Of a stretch of DNA of 64,000 nt, positions 10,353-21,647 are shown one piece after another. This DNA is from Paramarasmius palmivorus (Eukaryota > Basidiomycota > Agaricomycetes > Agaricales > Marasmiaceae), in NCBI GenBank assembly GCA_037176845.1, contig JAYKXP010000058.1:62001-126000 (forward strand), given 5' to 3'. Position 1 is the stretch's first letter. The number at the start of each line of letters is the position of its first letter. The translations under genes and the position numbers were made by a program. The notes beneath the pieces were generated by a model that saw nothing but the letters and a program-made list of their open reading frames with translations, did no database searches and was not told the DNA's origin.

Positions 10353-12441
10353 CTAATCAAAATCCTCGCCTAAACTCGTCAACTCGCTAAGCTCGTCGCC
10401 GTCCAAAATGTAGTCATTCAAACCAGAATCACGGCCTGGAGCTACCACAGGATTTTTTTCAGTGGACTTGTTTGCCGACGTTCTCGTGCTCGCATGTACG
10501 CCAACTTGAGCACCGGTTTTTCGAATGATCTGCTTTTGAATGTCTATGGGGTATTCAATACACTGAATTGCAAAGACCGAGAGACGCTGAAACAATGGTC
10601 AGGCGGGAACAGGACTCGCAGCTGATACTAATGTACTAACCGCTCTTCCGGAATCAAAGGCTTCTTCAATGTCCCTCCTTGTCACATCGCTAAACTTTGG
10701 CGTTCCTTGGGCGTTCCTGATCGCGCGTACCACTTCGCCATCAGTGGGTTCCCCATCAACTTGCTTCCCGAGCGTGATGCGTGCTCTGATCTCCAACGCC
10801 GCCCCAGTACGCTTTGAAAGTGTAGTCGATATCCAAGTATCCTTACACTACGAAGTACCATTGGCATTCACCTCGTCTTTGTTTTGAGTATGCACACATA
10901 CCTCTGGACTCAACCCTTTCCACTCCTCCGGAGACAGCTCATTCAACATCGTAACCTGCGCCAGTCCCATCAGCCTCCATTGGTTTGTCTTAATTTGCGT
11001 CACGACGAGGTGGTTCTTTCCGTCGATCTCGTCAGCGTGCATACCAGCTCGTCGGAGAAGCAAGCCTCCTCCACCAGGGTACCAAGGTGCATCTGGGTTA
11101 TGCTCTCTGTTGATGAACATGAAGTTCCGATACTTTTCGTCAGGCTGTTTCTCGGCACGAGCCTTCGTAAGCATGCCCTGATTCTTCCCGCCGAAGAGGT
11201 CAGACCATGTCTGCCTGGAAGCGGTGACGAGCTCCTCTTCACGGGAAACCCCAGTAGGGATGTCGGGAGGCACGGTGCGCAGTGGTGCTGGCCTATTAGC
11301 GTTCATCGAGGTCTGTTCGGCCTTAATGAAGGCTTTGATCTACACACAGAAGGTCAAAGTGTCGGTATGAAGTTCCTTTGGGAGTATTTATGAGGATACG
11401 TACATCCTCCTGTTTGTAGTACTCGAAACTTGAAATAAAGGGCTTGGAAGGTGTGGAAGGTGGCTCGACTTTTGCTTCTAATTTGACCTTGGGTGACTTC
11501 ACGACAGTTTGGATAGTACGCTTTTGCACAGGTGTCATTTTTTTCGGCTCTGGCAAGTATTCGCTGTCAGAGTCGTTATACTGAGGTATAGGTGAAAGTG
11601 GGGGCATCGCTCGCGCTCGTGTTAGAACTTGCGTCATTGGCCGTGAAGGAGTAACTCGTGGCGTAGAGGGTATCTCTACGCAATCCAGTATGAGGCGGCT
11701 GCGTGTTCTTTTGGTCTTCATTCGTTTTCTAACATTTGCTTCCTCCGCAGGGGAGCGTAGGCGCTTTTCTCTCGCTTTATCGCCATGCTGGAGTCGCCTT
11801 CAGCTTTGAGTCTTGTCTGACGCGACGTCGAAGCATTCTATGAATAATTAGAGCACAGCTCTGTAGAGAGCAGAAGAAGAGCTACATCTGGGAGTGGAAC
11901 CGCGGCTTGATTTGCGATGTTCAATTGGGAGACGAGCTGGTCGTTAAATGGATCGTTACTGTGGACTCCAAACCGTTCATTTTTCGTGTCAGCAGGTGGT
12001 GCGATGTGTTTCCGAGGTGTATACTATTGCCGATAACCAGTTAGAGCCCTTATAATTTTGCGTTGACTGTAAGGGACAACGCACCTGTGATTGCTCCCCA
12101 TAACCATCTACCGGTATCCCCCTCTTGGTTCTTTCAGTTACTACCTGCGACCTCAGATAGCTTGGCAGTGGACCGGTCTCCCTGCAAATTATTTCGCTGT
12201 TAATGAAGCGTTCGAGCTCCTCATGGGTGTAGGCGTAGTAAGCCCGAAGAGGTGGTCCAATTGGCACATTGGCGGGATCGCAACGTGCTTCTTCAGTTTG
12301 AACGATAGTGTCGTCGTTGTGTGACTCAACTTTGCGGTTCAGCTCATTCTTCTTCTTGGCTGATAGACCCTCTCTTTGGATATCTGGTGGTTGCTGAAGA
12401 TGCAAATCGAAGTCGAAATCAGCAGTGACGAAGTGAGACAT
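10353..12441 (-). CDS. Three-block family protein, copy 4 (function unknown)
   Basis: Same architecture on the minus strand. Block A in exon 1: LSAKKKNELNRKVESHNDD, LRAYYAYTHEELERFINSE and TGPLPSYLRSQVVTERTKR. The middle exon (about 11721-11410) is Ser/Pro/Arg-rich (TPRVTPSRPMTQVLTRARAM). Block C: WSDLFGGKNQGMLTKARAEK, NFMFINREHNPDAPWYPGGG, WRLMGLAQVTMLNELSPEEW, IRARITLGKQVDGEPTDGEV, FSDVTRRDIEEAFDSGRAV and IQCIEYPIDIQKQIIRKTG. The tail is acidic (LDGDELSELTSLGEDFD). The PRSPSP-type patch present in copies 1, 3, 5 and 6 is replaced by other Ser/Pro sequence. Upstream, GCGCTTAGCG occurs about 25 bases before the ATG, as it does about 35 bases before the ATG of copy 1. Confidence 0.78.
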
Positions 12442-12771
12442 AGCCTGAGAGGTGGGCGGTTAGCGCTTAGCGCTTACATTCTCTTGAACTTGAACTGCCA
12501 CCATAGATTTCTGGCTCGTATTGGCTCATATCAATCCCAAAGCAATCTGCGAACAGCTCCAATGGATCAAAATACCCAACGTTAGGTTTGATGTTCTGGA
12601 CAACTAAGAATATCTTTATTCTCGTGAAACGTTGGAAGCTAAAACCTATTCATTCGCCAGAAACCTACTCCATGGGCTGAAGATTAGACTCTACCCTGCA
12701 GGGTTATACATGGAAACCCGTTATATACCTTTTCCGGTGGTTTTTATCTCTTCTCACAACCTATCTCCCCC
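12442..12771. promoter_or_regulatory. Shared divergent promoter region of copies 4 and 5
   Basis: A 330-base head-to-head spacer. It holds a tandem of AGCGCTT (12466-12479) close to the copy 4 start, and an AT-rich tract with TTATATACC about 50 bases before the copy 5 ATG, which could be its TATA element. No open frame here shows similarity to the neighbours. Confidence 0.4.
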
Positions 12772-15297
12772 ATGCACGGACCTAGAATAACAGTGCAACC
12801 CCCAGATCGGACAAACCAATTTCGACTATCCGTCAGGAAAAGGACGCAACTCAACCTAGAGATAGAAGCGCAGAACGATCAAGCTGCTGCAATTCATGAT
12901 ACAGCTCTTGGCGTTTTGGCTCTACGTGCGTATTACGAGTATACAGAGGAGGAGCTCGCGAATTTCGCAGCAAGTGAGCTACTATGCAATGAAATCGGCC
13001 CAATGCCTCGTTTCTTGAAAAAGAAGATCGAAGATTATCGCGCGCAGAATAGAGCTGGAAAGGTGAGGTTTTTATGGTACAGCCTGGGCTACACTGATGC
13101 AAGCTTTGCACCATAGGCGGGCGGCGAGCTCAGCCCAATTGATATTGAAATCAAAGATGTCGTATGTCCAGGTTGTCTTCGTTTGGTGTACCAAAGATTT
13201 ATTCTGAAGCAGGAAGACGTCAAGCCACCCAGAATGGAAGCTGCACGGTCCGCTGTGTCTGTGAAGTTGGAGGATAGTGATCATTATTCGTTCAATGCAG
13301 CACCACAATCCGACGTCAATTCAACAGCCATTAATGTCAACAAGAAAGTTGCGGACTATGGGCAGGGCATCTGCCAGCTGAGCGACATTCATTTGAAATA
13401 TGAGTCGGATGTCTCAGCCCAAAAACTAGAAGGGAGTCTGAAAGAGGAGTGCGAGCGCAAGGAAGCCTCCTTGTTGTGCAATGTGGATGAAGATCGCTCG
13501 CAATTAAATTTCATGGATTCCGCGAGCAGCATAGACCCCGATGTATGTATCCACCACTAATATTAACTCTCACCGCTCAATGTGCAAGTAGGCCGAAGAT
13601 ATCCATCTCACAGCAGTGAGGGTGCCGCTTTGCACTGACAGTGGCAGCGCAGCATCTATGCTTCTGCAAGAGAGTGATGAAGAGGCATGTTCTTTGTTGT
13701 CTATTCATGTACACTTCTGAGAATATACGACAGGATATAGATCCCAACATGATACATTTTCTATCCCAGGGCCTCTCGTTTGGCGAGTCGGAGCTGATTT
13801 CTGAGCCAGAAGCCATCGAGTCTGACGTGGATACGCGCGCCGATACTGGCACTCGGGCCAGCGATTCCACTTCGAGCTCGGCATCAGCAATCCATACCAT
13901 GTCGGTAGGTGATGATACTAGTAAATTCGATTAGTTGCCAATTTTTTCCAAGCCAGAAATCCTGGAATCTGGAACGCGGTTGGAGATATCCTTGCTACAC
14001 AAATTTCATATCGTTGACCATTTTGATTTGACTTTTATCAGGTCAGTCCTGGAAGATAGTCACCTCAAGGAGACAGGTGATTCCGCTGCGGGTCGTCCTC
14101 TCAAACCGTGCTTGAAGCGCATGCGTTCGCCGTCACCTACGGGGCGCTCTGTAAGACCAAAGCTCGACAGAGTACAGACCTACGTTCCAGTCAGCTTCGA
14201 CAAGTAAATGAACCCCAGTACACCCCCGTTATCTTTTCTTATAAATCTGAACAGATTAAAAATCATAGAAAAGCATAACATCGACGTATATAACTTATAC
14301 CGGAAGGAGCGTGCTCGGATGCTAGATGTAGGTTTTCTTTATGATATTGAAGCACGTATAGTCATCTGAAGCCTCTTCCATTAGGGGCAGGATACCGTCA
14401 ACGCAGAAAGGAGGTCGATCAACTGGCCCACACTTGTACGCCCACCTCATCAACGACGCCACTTGTTCAGCAAATCTCAGCCATCTCCACTGAGCATCAT
14501 ACAAGAGACCTTCTCTGCTTCCAAAATGCGCTGGACTAATTTCTTTCGTTCCCATCCAGTTACATCGAAATACACGGATGTGGTGTTCATTGACAGGCGA
14601 AGCAATCCTGATGCCCCTCAGATCGCAGGCGAGAGCGGGCTATACCTATTTCCCCAAGACGACCCGTTGAAACCAGATATTCCACGCCATCCGATTTTTG
14701 AGAGGAGACCGGTAGTGTTGTCTCGAGTGGGAGATGACCAGTGGAGGTTGATCGGTCTAGCAAAGTTCACAAGTACGGCATCATTGACAACCGAGGAATG
14801 GAAGAGTTTGAGGCCAGCGGTACGTTAACGTCGTTGTTGGCGCACTCTCACGCCAACTGTAATGTTTAGTGTCGAGACGCGTGGGTTCACAACATTAACT
14901 CAAAGACATGGGGGCGCCGTATCAAAGCTAGGATTCGGTTACGAAAGAACAACAACGGGCGAGAGCCTAGTCGTTCAGAGGTAAACACAGAAGTAGAAGA
15001 CGAAGAGGCGAACGCAGAAGGCAAACCCTTCCCAGAGATCACGCTCAAAGAGATCGAGACGACACTAAAGACAGGAAAGACGGTGACTTATGCTTGCTAT
15101 TCTAGATGTGCCCTTTGCTAACACCATTCTAGAGGTTGCAGGTTTACGGTATCGTTATTTTAGAGTACCCAGTACAGCTCCAGAAGCATATGCTGGCCGC
15201 TCATAGGCATAATCTCTATGGAGAAGACTACGTTGAGGAACGTGTATCTTGGGTGGCTATGAATCAGCATTGGTTGGTTCGGGCGGGAATCATCTAG
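12772..15297 (+). CDS. Three-block family protein, copy 5 (function unknown)
   Basis: Block A in exon 1: LSVRKRTQLNLEIEAQNDQA, LALRAYYEYTEEELANFAAS and IGPMPRFLKKKIEDYR. A long acidic middle exon follows (EDVKPPRMEAARSAVSVKLE, KEECERKEASLL). DIDPNMIHFLSQGLSFGESE and the basic patch KRMRSPSPTGRSVRPKLDRV form block B. A weak match to the LQPGDE...RKEY...RR segment (LPLGAGYRQRRKEVDQLA) leads into block C: RWTNFFRSHPVTSKYTDVVF, NPDAPQIAGESGLYLFPQDD, WRLIGLAKFTSTASLTTEEW, RIKARIRLRKNNNGREPSRS, FPEITLKEIETTLKTGKTV and VYGIVILEYPVQLQKHML. The last exon continues to a TAG at 15295-15297. The FGG usually found after RWT.LF is lost here. Confidence 0.75.
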
Positions 15298-15730
15298 GGT
15301 TTGATTTCTGGCTGTAGAGCTACTGCTCGTTGGATGTTTTTGGATCGCGTAGTCTATATTGGTAGAGAAACGCATAGATTCGCATCTGTCATTACCCGTT
15401 GTGGCTAACACGGCTTTTTGGATCATTGGACGAGAGCAAATTGGTTTTTTTTGGATTGACACAAGCGCTCAAGTTTCTAAGTGTTATGGTCGCTATTTGT
15501 GGAAACTATATCGTATCGAGATGGATGTACAGAGTAGTAAGCGCTGGTCAACAGTGATCAACTTTCCATCACCGACTTCAACTTCAGAAGCCCCGCTTCG
15601 CGTTAATGCAGGACCTGACTCTACGCCAAATGTTCACTTGTATACCAAGGGTCGACTTTGAGGCTGCTGATGACGGCAATAGACGATCTATCGAAGACCT
15701 CCGTTATCACGAACACGGACACTAGCACGA
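15298..15730. other. Convergent spacer, no gene seen
   Basis: A 433-base gap between the stops of copy 5 and the hypothetical gene at 15731. Open frames of about 100 codons exist on both strands but show no family motif and have no convincing splice context. Probably 3' untranslated sequence. Confidence 0.4.
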
Positions 15731-16724
15731 TTATCGGGAGGTCTCACCGGAGAACTTTGCGATGAAAGCCTCGTCAGTCTGGCGAGCACGCTCTATCTCG
15801 CGCTGCTTGCGCTTTTCTTCGAATTCAGATTTGAGTCTGGGAAACGACCGTCAGTCAAATAAAATGCGAGTCAATCTCCAAACTTACTTCTCCAAGTTGG
15901 AGATTTCCTTGAAATAATCGGCTGGATCATTGACTTGATCGACCTGAGAAATGTCAAACGATACCTTGAGAACAGGCGTCTCCTGTGAGGCTAGGTTGGC
16001 CCCGTGGAAGCTGAGCGTCAGTAACGAACGCGCCCCCTGAAGAGTAATATCCTCGTTCACTGGGGTATGTGAACCTCTCTCGTACGAATGATGCGAGGGC
16101 TGGTAGTTCTCCGGATGGGGGATACCAGAGAGCGAAGATTCGATAAAAGAGCCATCCACATGGCCGTTGTCTCCCATCATTTCTGCACTTTCATAGGATG
16201 CAGTGTCGAAGCGCTCCAACAACATCATGACTCTGGCGCCTTCGTCGAGGGTAGTCTGTAGCATATGAGAGGGTTCTTCATCAAGCACAATGATGGGGCA
16301 TCGGCCTTTGGTACAGATAAAAGGTGAGATGTAACAGTCATCCCATGGAATCGGTCGTCCTGCGTCCAAAGGTTGTCGTGACGAGTCTCGGTGTTTTGAA
16401 GTGCCATAGTTAGGGAGGATATGTAATTCTCTGTCTTCATCGGATTTTCTTCATCATTGGGGCGAAGGCCTTGGAATACGAGTTGAAAAGTGAATGTGCG
16501 ATAGTCCGGAAGAGACTGTAAAAACATGCGCTGATAATGGCTTTGAGACAATTTTCCCGAGATGACAGCTCTTCGCAACGCACCTCTTTAGCATAGGCAA
16601 TATATTTTTTCGTTTCCAAATGCTGACATGCAGTGGTGAGTTCTGGATTGTTGAGGTGTGCGACAGACTCGACTGGATCAATCTTGAGGATGACCATGGA
16701 ACTCGGAGCTAGGAGGGAAGTCAT
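15731..16724 (-). CDS. Hypothetical protein, possibly frameshifted
   Basis: Not recognised. Exon 1 starts MTSLLAPSSMVILKIDPVES and ends at KYIAYAKE, where a GTGCGT donor fits. After the intron, SLPDYRTFTFQLVFQGLRPN continues one frame. The next conserved-looking stretch (ILPNYGTSKHRDSS, PLDAGRPIPWDDCYISPF, CPIIVLDEEPSHML) is in another frame with no clear GT-AG intron between them. The C-terminal exons read ETPVLKVSFDISQVDQVNDP, then a charged helix KLKSEFEEKRKQREIERARQ, and end KFSGETSR with the stop at 15731-15733. The last intron (GTAAGT...CCCAG) is clean. It may be a gene with an unusual intron, a sequencing slip or a fresh pseudogene. It is divergent from the gene at 17112. Confidence 0.5.
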
Positions 16725-17111
16725 TGCAAAATTTGCGAGATGCGAAGATCTTCTTGTGGTATATATATATATGATATATGACTAGATTTTGGCAGCGGGT
16801 TTGTGGGTGAAGCTTGGGACAAAGACCGAAAGGACAATGGATGATTTTGCTCATTCTCACGCCTAGCCTCTTGTTCTCCGACTCTCATCCTCATTGTCCA
16901 CTATACCCCAATTCAGCAATAGCTGCCACAGTATTCCTCTCATCCAGAAAAACACAGCATATGGTGACTGTGGCCTTTTGGAACTGGAGAATATATAAAA
17001 TGTACCTTCTGGCTCAATGGTTCTGTTCAACAATCAACTGCACCCTCTTTTTCCGAGTCGGATCCGCTGGACGGATAACTTTTCGCTCTTCCCATCCAAA
17101 TCCGGGCCAGA
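16725..17111. promoter_or_regulatory. Divergent intergenic region
   Basis: A 387-base head-to-head spacer with a tatatatatat tract near 16762 that could serve as a TATA element for the minus-strand gene. An open frame runs across the right half and overlaps the next gene in another frame; I regard it as a shadow. Confidence 0.35.
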
Positions 17112-17819
17112 ATGGAGGCCAGCAGAAAGTCAGCAAAGTCTACAACCACTCTTTCCTCCCGACGCGGCAGCCATTATTCTGGCCCTCATCAAAAGCTGTC
17201 CCAAGCTGGTCCTCAGCAGGGGCAACTTCGAAAGGTTCGGGCTTCAGCATACGCACCCATTTTCCGAGCTTTGGGTGTTCCTCTTTCTGACATCGAAGTC
17301 TTCGTTCCCGCGGAAGTCGAATATGAGGATAGACCTGCAGTAATTACTTCAGCTCCAAAACAGGGAAACCAGGGCGATTATCAGATCTATCTTCTCGCAT
17401 CCTTTAGTGGACCGCGAGGCAACAGGGTACATCCTTGCTTAGCACCTTATCTTATGGAGCTCGCCCTGGCAGACGGAACAGGAGGATATCTTCATACGAC
17501 GCCTGAATGGGACGTTAAATCCCCTCAGCCCATCATGCGTCCCAAAGAACGAATTGGGTCGCCTTTCTACTCTCGGAAGCAGAAAAAGCCTATACACATC
17601 GACGCCGCAGAGCTTCGAAAATTGAAGAAATTCTCAATACAGGTACAACGAGATCTGGTGACGCTATTTCCTACTAAAGAGGACATGGCCCGGGTGATAG
17701 AGGAGATCGAGTCCGTTCGAGCAGTAAGAGATTCTTTACAGACTCAGGCCTTAACTCACGAGATTCCAGCGATTCTAAAGTTCGCGATGCTCGATTCACT
17801 CTGCAAGCCCTCCCGCTAA
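17112..17819 (+). CDS. Hypothetical protein, 235 residues, single exon
   Basis: Not recognised. An uninterrupted frame starting MEASRKSAKSTTTLSSRRGS with a low-complexity basic/Ser-rich N-terminus (residues 1-40). A compact region follows (YAPIFRALGVPLSDIEVFVP, YQIYLLASFSGPRGNRVHPC, LADGTGGYLHTTPEWDV), then a basic helix (AAELRKLKKFSIQVQRDLVT) and a helical C-terminus. There is no signal peptide or membrane segment. The lack of introns is unusual for this window. The stop is TAA at 17817-17819. Confidence 0.55.
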   Translation: MEASRKSAKSTTTLSSRRGSHYSGPHQKLSQAGPQQGQLRKVRASAYAPIFRALGVPLSDIEVFVPAEVEYEDRPAVITSAPKQGNQGDYQIYLLASFSGPRGNRVHPCLAPYLMELALADGTGGYLHTTPEWDVKSPQPIMRPKERIGSPFYSRKQKKPIHIDAAELRKLKKFSIQVQRDLVTLFPTKEDMARVIEEIESVRAVRDSLQTQALTHEIPAILKFAMLDSLCKPSR

Positions 17820-20412
17820 AATGTGATCATTCATAGACTCACGTTTACACGCCTATAGAGCAATCTTAGCCTTCGACTGACCAACTATAATAGCGCTGAT
17901 GTATCTATCTATTCGGTATATCATAACCCTTTTACGCCAGCACGTACCCATCACTAATTCTCTTCTTGGGTACAGTCCCCTGACGAGAAGATGCAAGAAA
18001 AAGAAGGAAAAGAAAGCTTCACTTCATAGAAATGTGGATGCTCTCCTTTGAGCTCGACAGCCTTGATAGATTCTCTTTCGTGATTTTGTGGTCGCTCCTT
18101 CAACTACCAACTCATGTCTCACGATATTTCCTCTTCATATGTGATTCCTCAACCAGTTTTCATTAATGCAATGTAGTCTATCGGATGCGTGTTACTGTTG
18201 GAAGGAATAACTAGCCAGTCCCAGATTAGGCGCCCGCCTGCTCTCTGGCTCTTCCACGAACTTGAAGCGCCAATTGCTCTCAAGCCGCTTCTCAGGCCTC
18301 CTTAACATTCAACGTCAACGCGTCAACTCTTGGTTTAAATTGTGGCGTAATATTCCTCAAAGAATTAACTGGAAGTACGTTTATCATGATATGATTGAAA
18401 GTGCTAGGTGTGAGTGACCTCCAGTTCATTATTGAGTCACCCACATAGATTGGGCCACTTATTGAAGGCCTTCTTGAAGTCGATGCAAGTCTTCTTTTGG
18501 TCCCCTCATCACGCGCGAGTGTCACCGTCAATCTCTTCAACCCCATTGAATCATGGCTGTAGACGACTGGCACAAGAAACCCTTTTCAAGGGTCCTTTGG
18601 CATACCTCGGAGGTGTTCCGAAGGTATTGGGGTCTAGGGTAGCGGCAAATGTGTTTGCCAAACTGAGGTCAAGGTCCCGAATCAGTCTGATCCAGCCCAT
18701 TCAATGATCACAACAAAAACATCATGGCCCTCGATGTCGATGCAGAATTACGCACATCCAAAAATGTTTCCAATAGGAGGGGTTCAATTGAAACGGACTC
18801 GGATTCGTCGGACAATTGATGGAGATTGTGATTTTTTTCGAAACACCCATGACGAGGTGCGTATGTATTCCACTCGTTTTTTGTTATGTACCCGTTCCTC
18901 TAATTCCCACTGCCGCATCGCGGGGTAGGATATCATCTCGTAGTACACGGGACTCTATACTTCCCGAACCACGAGCGGCTGCCGCAGCCCTATTCGCTGA
19001 TAGCTTTTGGAAGTGCTATCGTCGTTAGCGGCCCGTATGCCTCGCCCATTATTCTGAGCTATCGTTTATTGACCCATTGTCAGGCGTCGAAAAGCCCGAA
19101 CTCATGTCATTGTTGGGCTCGTCAAGAATGCCATTTTATCCGCAGCGGTCTGTCCATCGTCTTGGATGAGCCCTGTGCCTCAGATGAAGGAGTCAAGCCT
19201 CTTTCGATCGGTAGACCCTGCCGCAGACAGTTCGACGAATGTATGCGGAACCCAGGTCAAGCATTGCTCCTTCTAAACATTTCCCTGTACAGGATAAGCC
19301 TGAGCGTGTGGCCAATGTAGGACTAATGCCACCCGGTGACTGAGTGACTGAGACTATCCCAGAAGGAGTATTCTGGTAAACAGATGGTGGGTTCCTGGTG
19401 TGTGGTCCGAGTCTCCGTATTAATGCAGACGGGTTTATTCAAATAGCGAGAACGCGGGAGAAGACGCCAAAGCAGTCTCGTTTTGCTGACCGGTCCTCAG
19501 TAGCGTCGATCGACGCGCATCCGGAGTTGGTCATATGAAGTTCCTCAAATAGCTATTGTCCTCAAAATCGAAGGTAAGCGATGTCTGTTATGTCCGAACA
19601 TCGATGTATTTAATGATGACATGCTTTATGAAGGATTCGCACTCAGGCTGGAGTCCGCGATGTATTCGGCATGTCAACGTGTCAACTCCAGCTGGAGTCT
19701 GGGTGCAAGCACTGGCGTACTAGGGGCTCTAGGAATTCTTTTGGGAGCGTTCTTTGAGCGTTCTAATTCCAATCCTCTTTTAGATTTGCCTGCACTGGAG
19801 GTCGTGATGATGAAAACGGAACCCGGAACGATGACTTGATTGGGGCATGTACAGATGTACAGAAACGTCGTACCCCGTCAGTGAGCTGGGGATTTCGGCC
19901 GGTTGGAAACGACGCTCGTCGCGCTTCTTAGTGTCCTCGTGTCGAAGGACGTGAGCGGACAAGTACAATGCACGAAAAAAGCGTGCTTTTGTACGAAGAC
20001 TCCGATCCGACCGAAAGACCGGCGACCAACAGTCGCGAACCAACCGCTTACGCTGGGACAAACTTGGCAAGGGGCATGTGGGGACTACGAGCATCCCGAA
20101 GTGGTACATATCTTGACTGCGCCACTGAGCAGAACTTGCCACATGTGCCTATGCAAGGGTCTCTTCGATAACGTACCGTATATTTTGGGTTTCTACGTTG
20201 CAGTGTACAAGTCGGCGACGGTGTCTTTCAGTCTTTCATTAGACTGAACTGTAGACATATTGCTTAAGTACTAGGGAGAAGGGAATTTATCGAGCAGCGT
20301 ACTTATGGCATGTCGTTTTGATTGTCGACGGTACCGAAGAAAGTTGGCAGATGCTGCCTGGCGTGTCATGCGTACCGCGCGTCTATTATTCTGCATTTTT
20401 CTGACTCTAACC
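17820..20412. other. 2.6-kb gene-poor region
   Basis: Between the hypothetical gene and the alkyltransferase-like gene I see only short open frames without motifs, apart from the decayed coding relic at 18292-18690 listed separately. Base composition is mixed and there is no clear repeat. The right part (19620-20250) has overlapping open frames on both strands, which I consider chance. Confidence 0.4.
18292..18690 (-). pseudogene. Decayed coding relic of an unidentified gene
   Basis: On the minus strand three frames take turns in giving protein-like sequence: LANTFAATLDPNTFGTPPRY and AKGPLKRV in one, PVVYSHDSMGLKRLTVTLAR in another, then PIYVGDSIMNWRSLTPSTFN and ITPQFKPRVDALTLNVKEA to a stop at 18292. 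The segments abut without plausible introns, which suggests frameshift decay. The parent family is not recognised. The call rests only on amino-acid texture, so it is tentative. Confidence 0.35.
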
Positions 20413-20803
20413 ATGGACACGGCGGAATTTCATGCAGCAGTCTACGACGTTGTCCGCCTCATTCCCCAAGGCAAAGTTACCAGCTATGGCCATATAGCGA
20501 AGCTGATCGGTATGCCGAATCATTCAAGGCACGTCGGCCAAGGTATGTGTCCTTTTTTTCCCTCAGAATTCTAGCCTTTCTTGGTCGATTGACCCATTTC
20601 AAGCTTTGAAATTCCTCACAGACGAAACTGTACCCTGGCAACGTGTAATTGGCTCATCAGGAACTATATCTTCTCGAGGACCGGGAACAAATGGCGCCCA
20701 AAGACAAAAAGAAGCCTTGGAAGCTGAGGGTGTCGAGGTTGACGGGTTGAGGGTTAATTTGAGCACATATGGATGGTTCCCGGATAGGGTGGATCTTCCA
20801 TAA
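20413..20803 (+). CDS. atl1: Alkyltransferase-like DNA repair protein (Atl1 type)
   Basis: Two exons (20413-20542 and 20604-20803) joined across a 61-base GTATGT...CAAG intron encode 109 residues, the size of Schizosaccharomyces pombe Atl1. The protein has FHAAVYDVVRLIPQGKVTSY and GHIAKLIGMPNHSRHVGQA, the winged-helix DNA-binding motif with the base-flipping arginine. The active-site region reads VPWQRVIGSSGTIS, where true O6-alkylguanine-DNA alkyltransferases have PCHRV. The cysteine is replaced by tryptophan, which marks ATL proteins: they bind O6-alkylguanine without removing it and hand it to nucleotide excision repair. The start at 20413 (MDTAEFHAAV) fits the family; an upstream ATG at 20305 would add an unrelated extension. 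Confidence 0.88.
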
Positions 20804-20839
20804 GGGTGTATAAACATGTCATACTCGCTCTCGCAATTC

Positions 20840-21397
20840 GAGGCCAGGGACGATTGGTCCAACTCGGGAGATCCCGAAAGCGAGATAACGCTGTGATAAC
20901 GGATGACGACGTCATCGTTATTTCCAAATATAGTTCATTCCAAGTCCCATCCCGCAACCTTTGCGCTGTGAAAGGCTCTAAATCACATATTGTGGTATAC
21001 ATGCGAGCAAAGCGAGCACGCGGGGCCCGAGGAAGGAAGGGGCGTACAAAGAAAACGTGAAAGAACGGGAAAAAGAACGAAAAAAGAACGAAAAAACCTT
21101 GTAATTTGGTAGTAATTAGGTAATGATCCCAAGATAGCCTCGGAAACTCAGAGAAGCGCACTCGAGCTCCCTAGTGAGAGTGCGGGGGGGCGATAAAAAT
21201 GAGATAAGAAATAAACGACGGAAGAAATGGGAAAAGAAATGGGAAAAACAAGAAAAAAGGGAGGTAATGGAGGCAAAGCGCCCGTCTAGCAAGTCCTAGC
21301 GCCCTGGGCGCTAGGACTTGCTAGACGTCATATCTCCGTTATCAGTTTTTCGGGCGAGCTCGGGATCTCCCGAGTTGGACCAATCCTCTGTACCCAG
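20840..21397. mobile_element. MITE with long inverted ends and 10-bp target duplication (MULE-like)
   Basis: The sequence CTCGCAATTC occurs directly repeated at 20830-20839 and 21398-21407. Between these, the two ends are inverted copies of each other for about 75 bases. A core of 26 identical bases begins GATTGGTCCAACTCGGGAG, followed by CCCGA, TGATAACGGA and GACGTC in the same order on both sides. The core starts 12 bases inside each repeat, so the two boundaries agree. The interior is purine-rich with tandem GAACGAAAAAA and AAATGGGAAAAG units and has no coding capacity. A 10-bp duplication points to Mutator-like elements. It begins 36 bases after the stop of atl1. Confidence 0.6.
21284..21326. 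repeat. 43-base near-perfect palindrome (21-bp arms, 1-base loop)
   Basis: The left arm 21284-21304 begins GTCTAGCAAG, and the right arm 21306-21326 is its exact reverse complement. A single T lies between. It sits just inside the right end of the MITE and could extrude as a cruciform or fold as a hairpin in RNA. Confidence 0.8.
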
Positions 21398-21647
21398 CTC
21401 GCAATTCCAATGTCCTTGACAATGACAGCACTGGGCAGCGATCAGGGAACTCTTCGCAGAAAACAATCCCGCGTTAGCATCAGATCCCGTGCTCCCGTCT
21501 ATATCGGGCATCACGCCGGGTACAAATACCTGTGCAGGGACCAGGAGGGACAGCGAGCGCCGAGAACACCAAATCTTTGTACATGGCCAAAGGTGAGCAA
21601 AGATTTTCATTCTTCCCGAGCGAGGATGGCCACTAATCTAGTCTAGA

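Noticed and set aside
20837..20852. hAT-type end (CAGGG) with 8-bp duplication at the 20.8-kb MITE
   Set aside because: The 8-base flanks of CAGGG/CAGAG do not match, whereas the 10-base repeats further out match exactly and are equidistant from the core.
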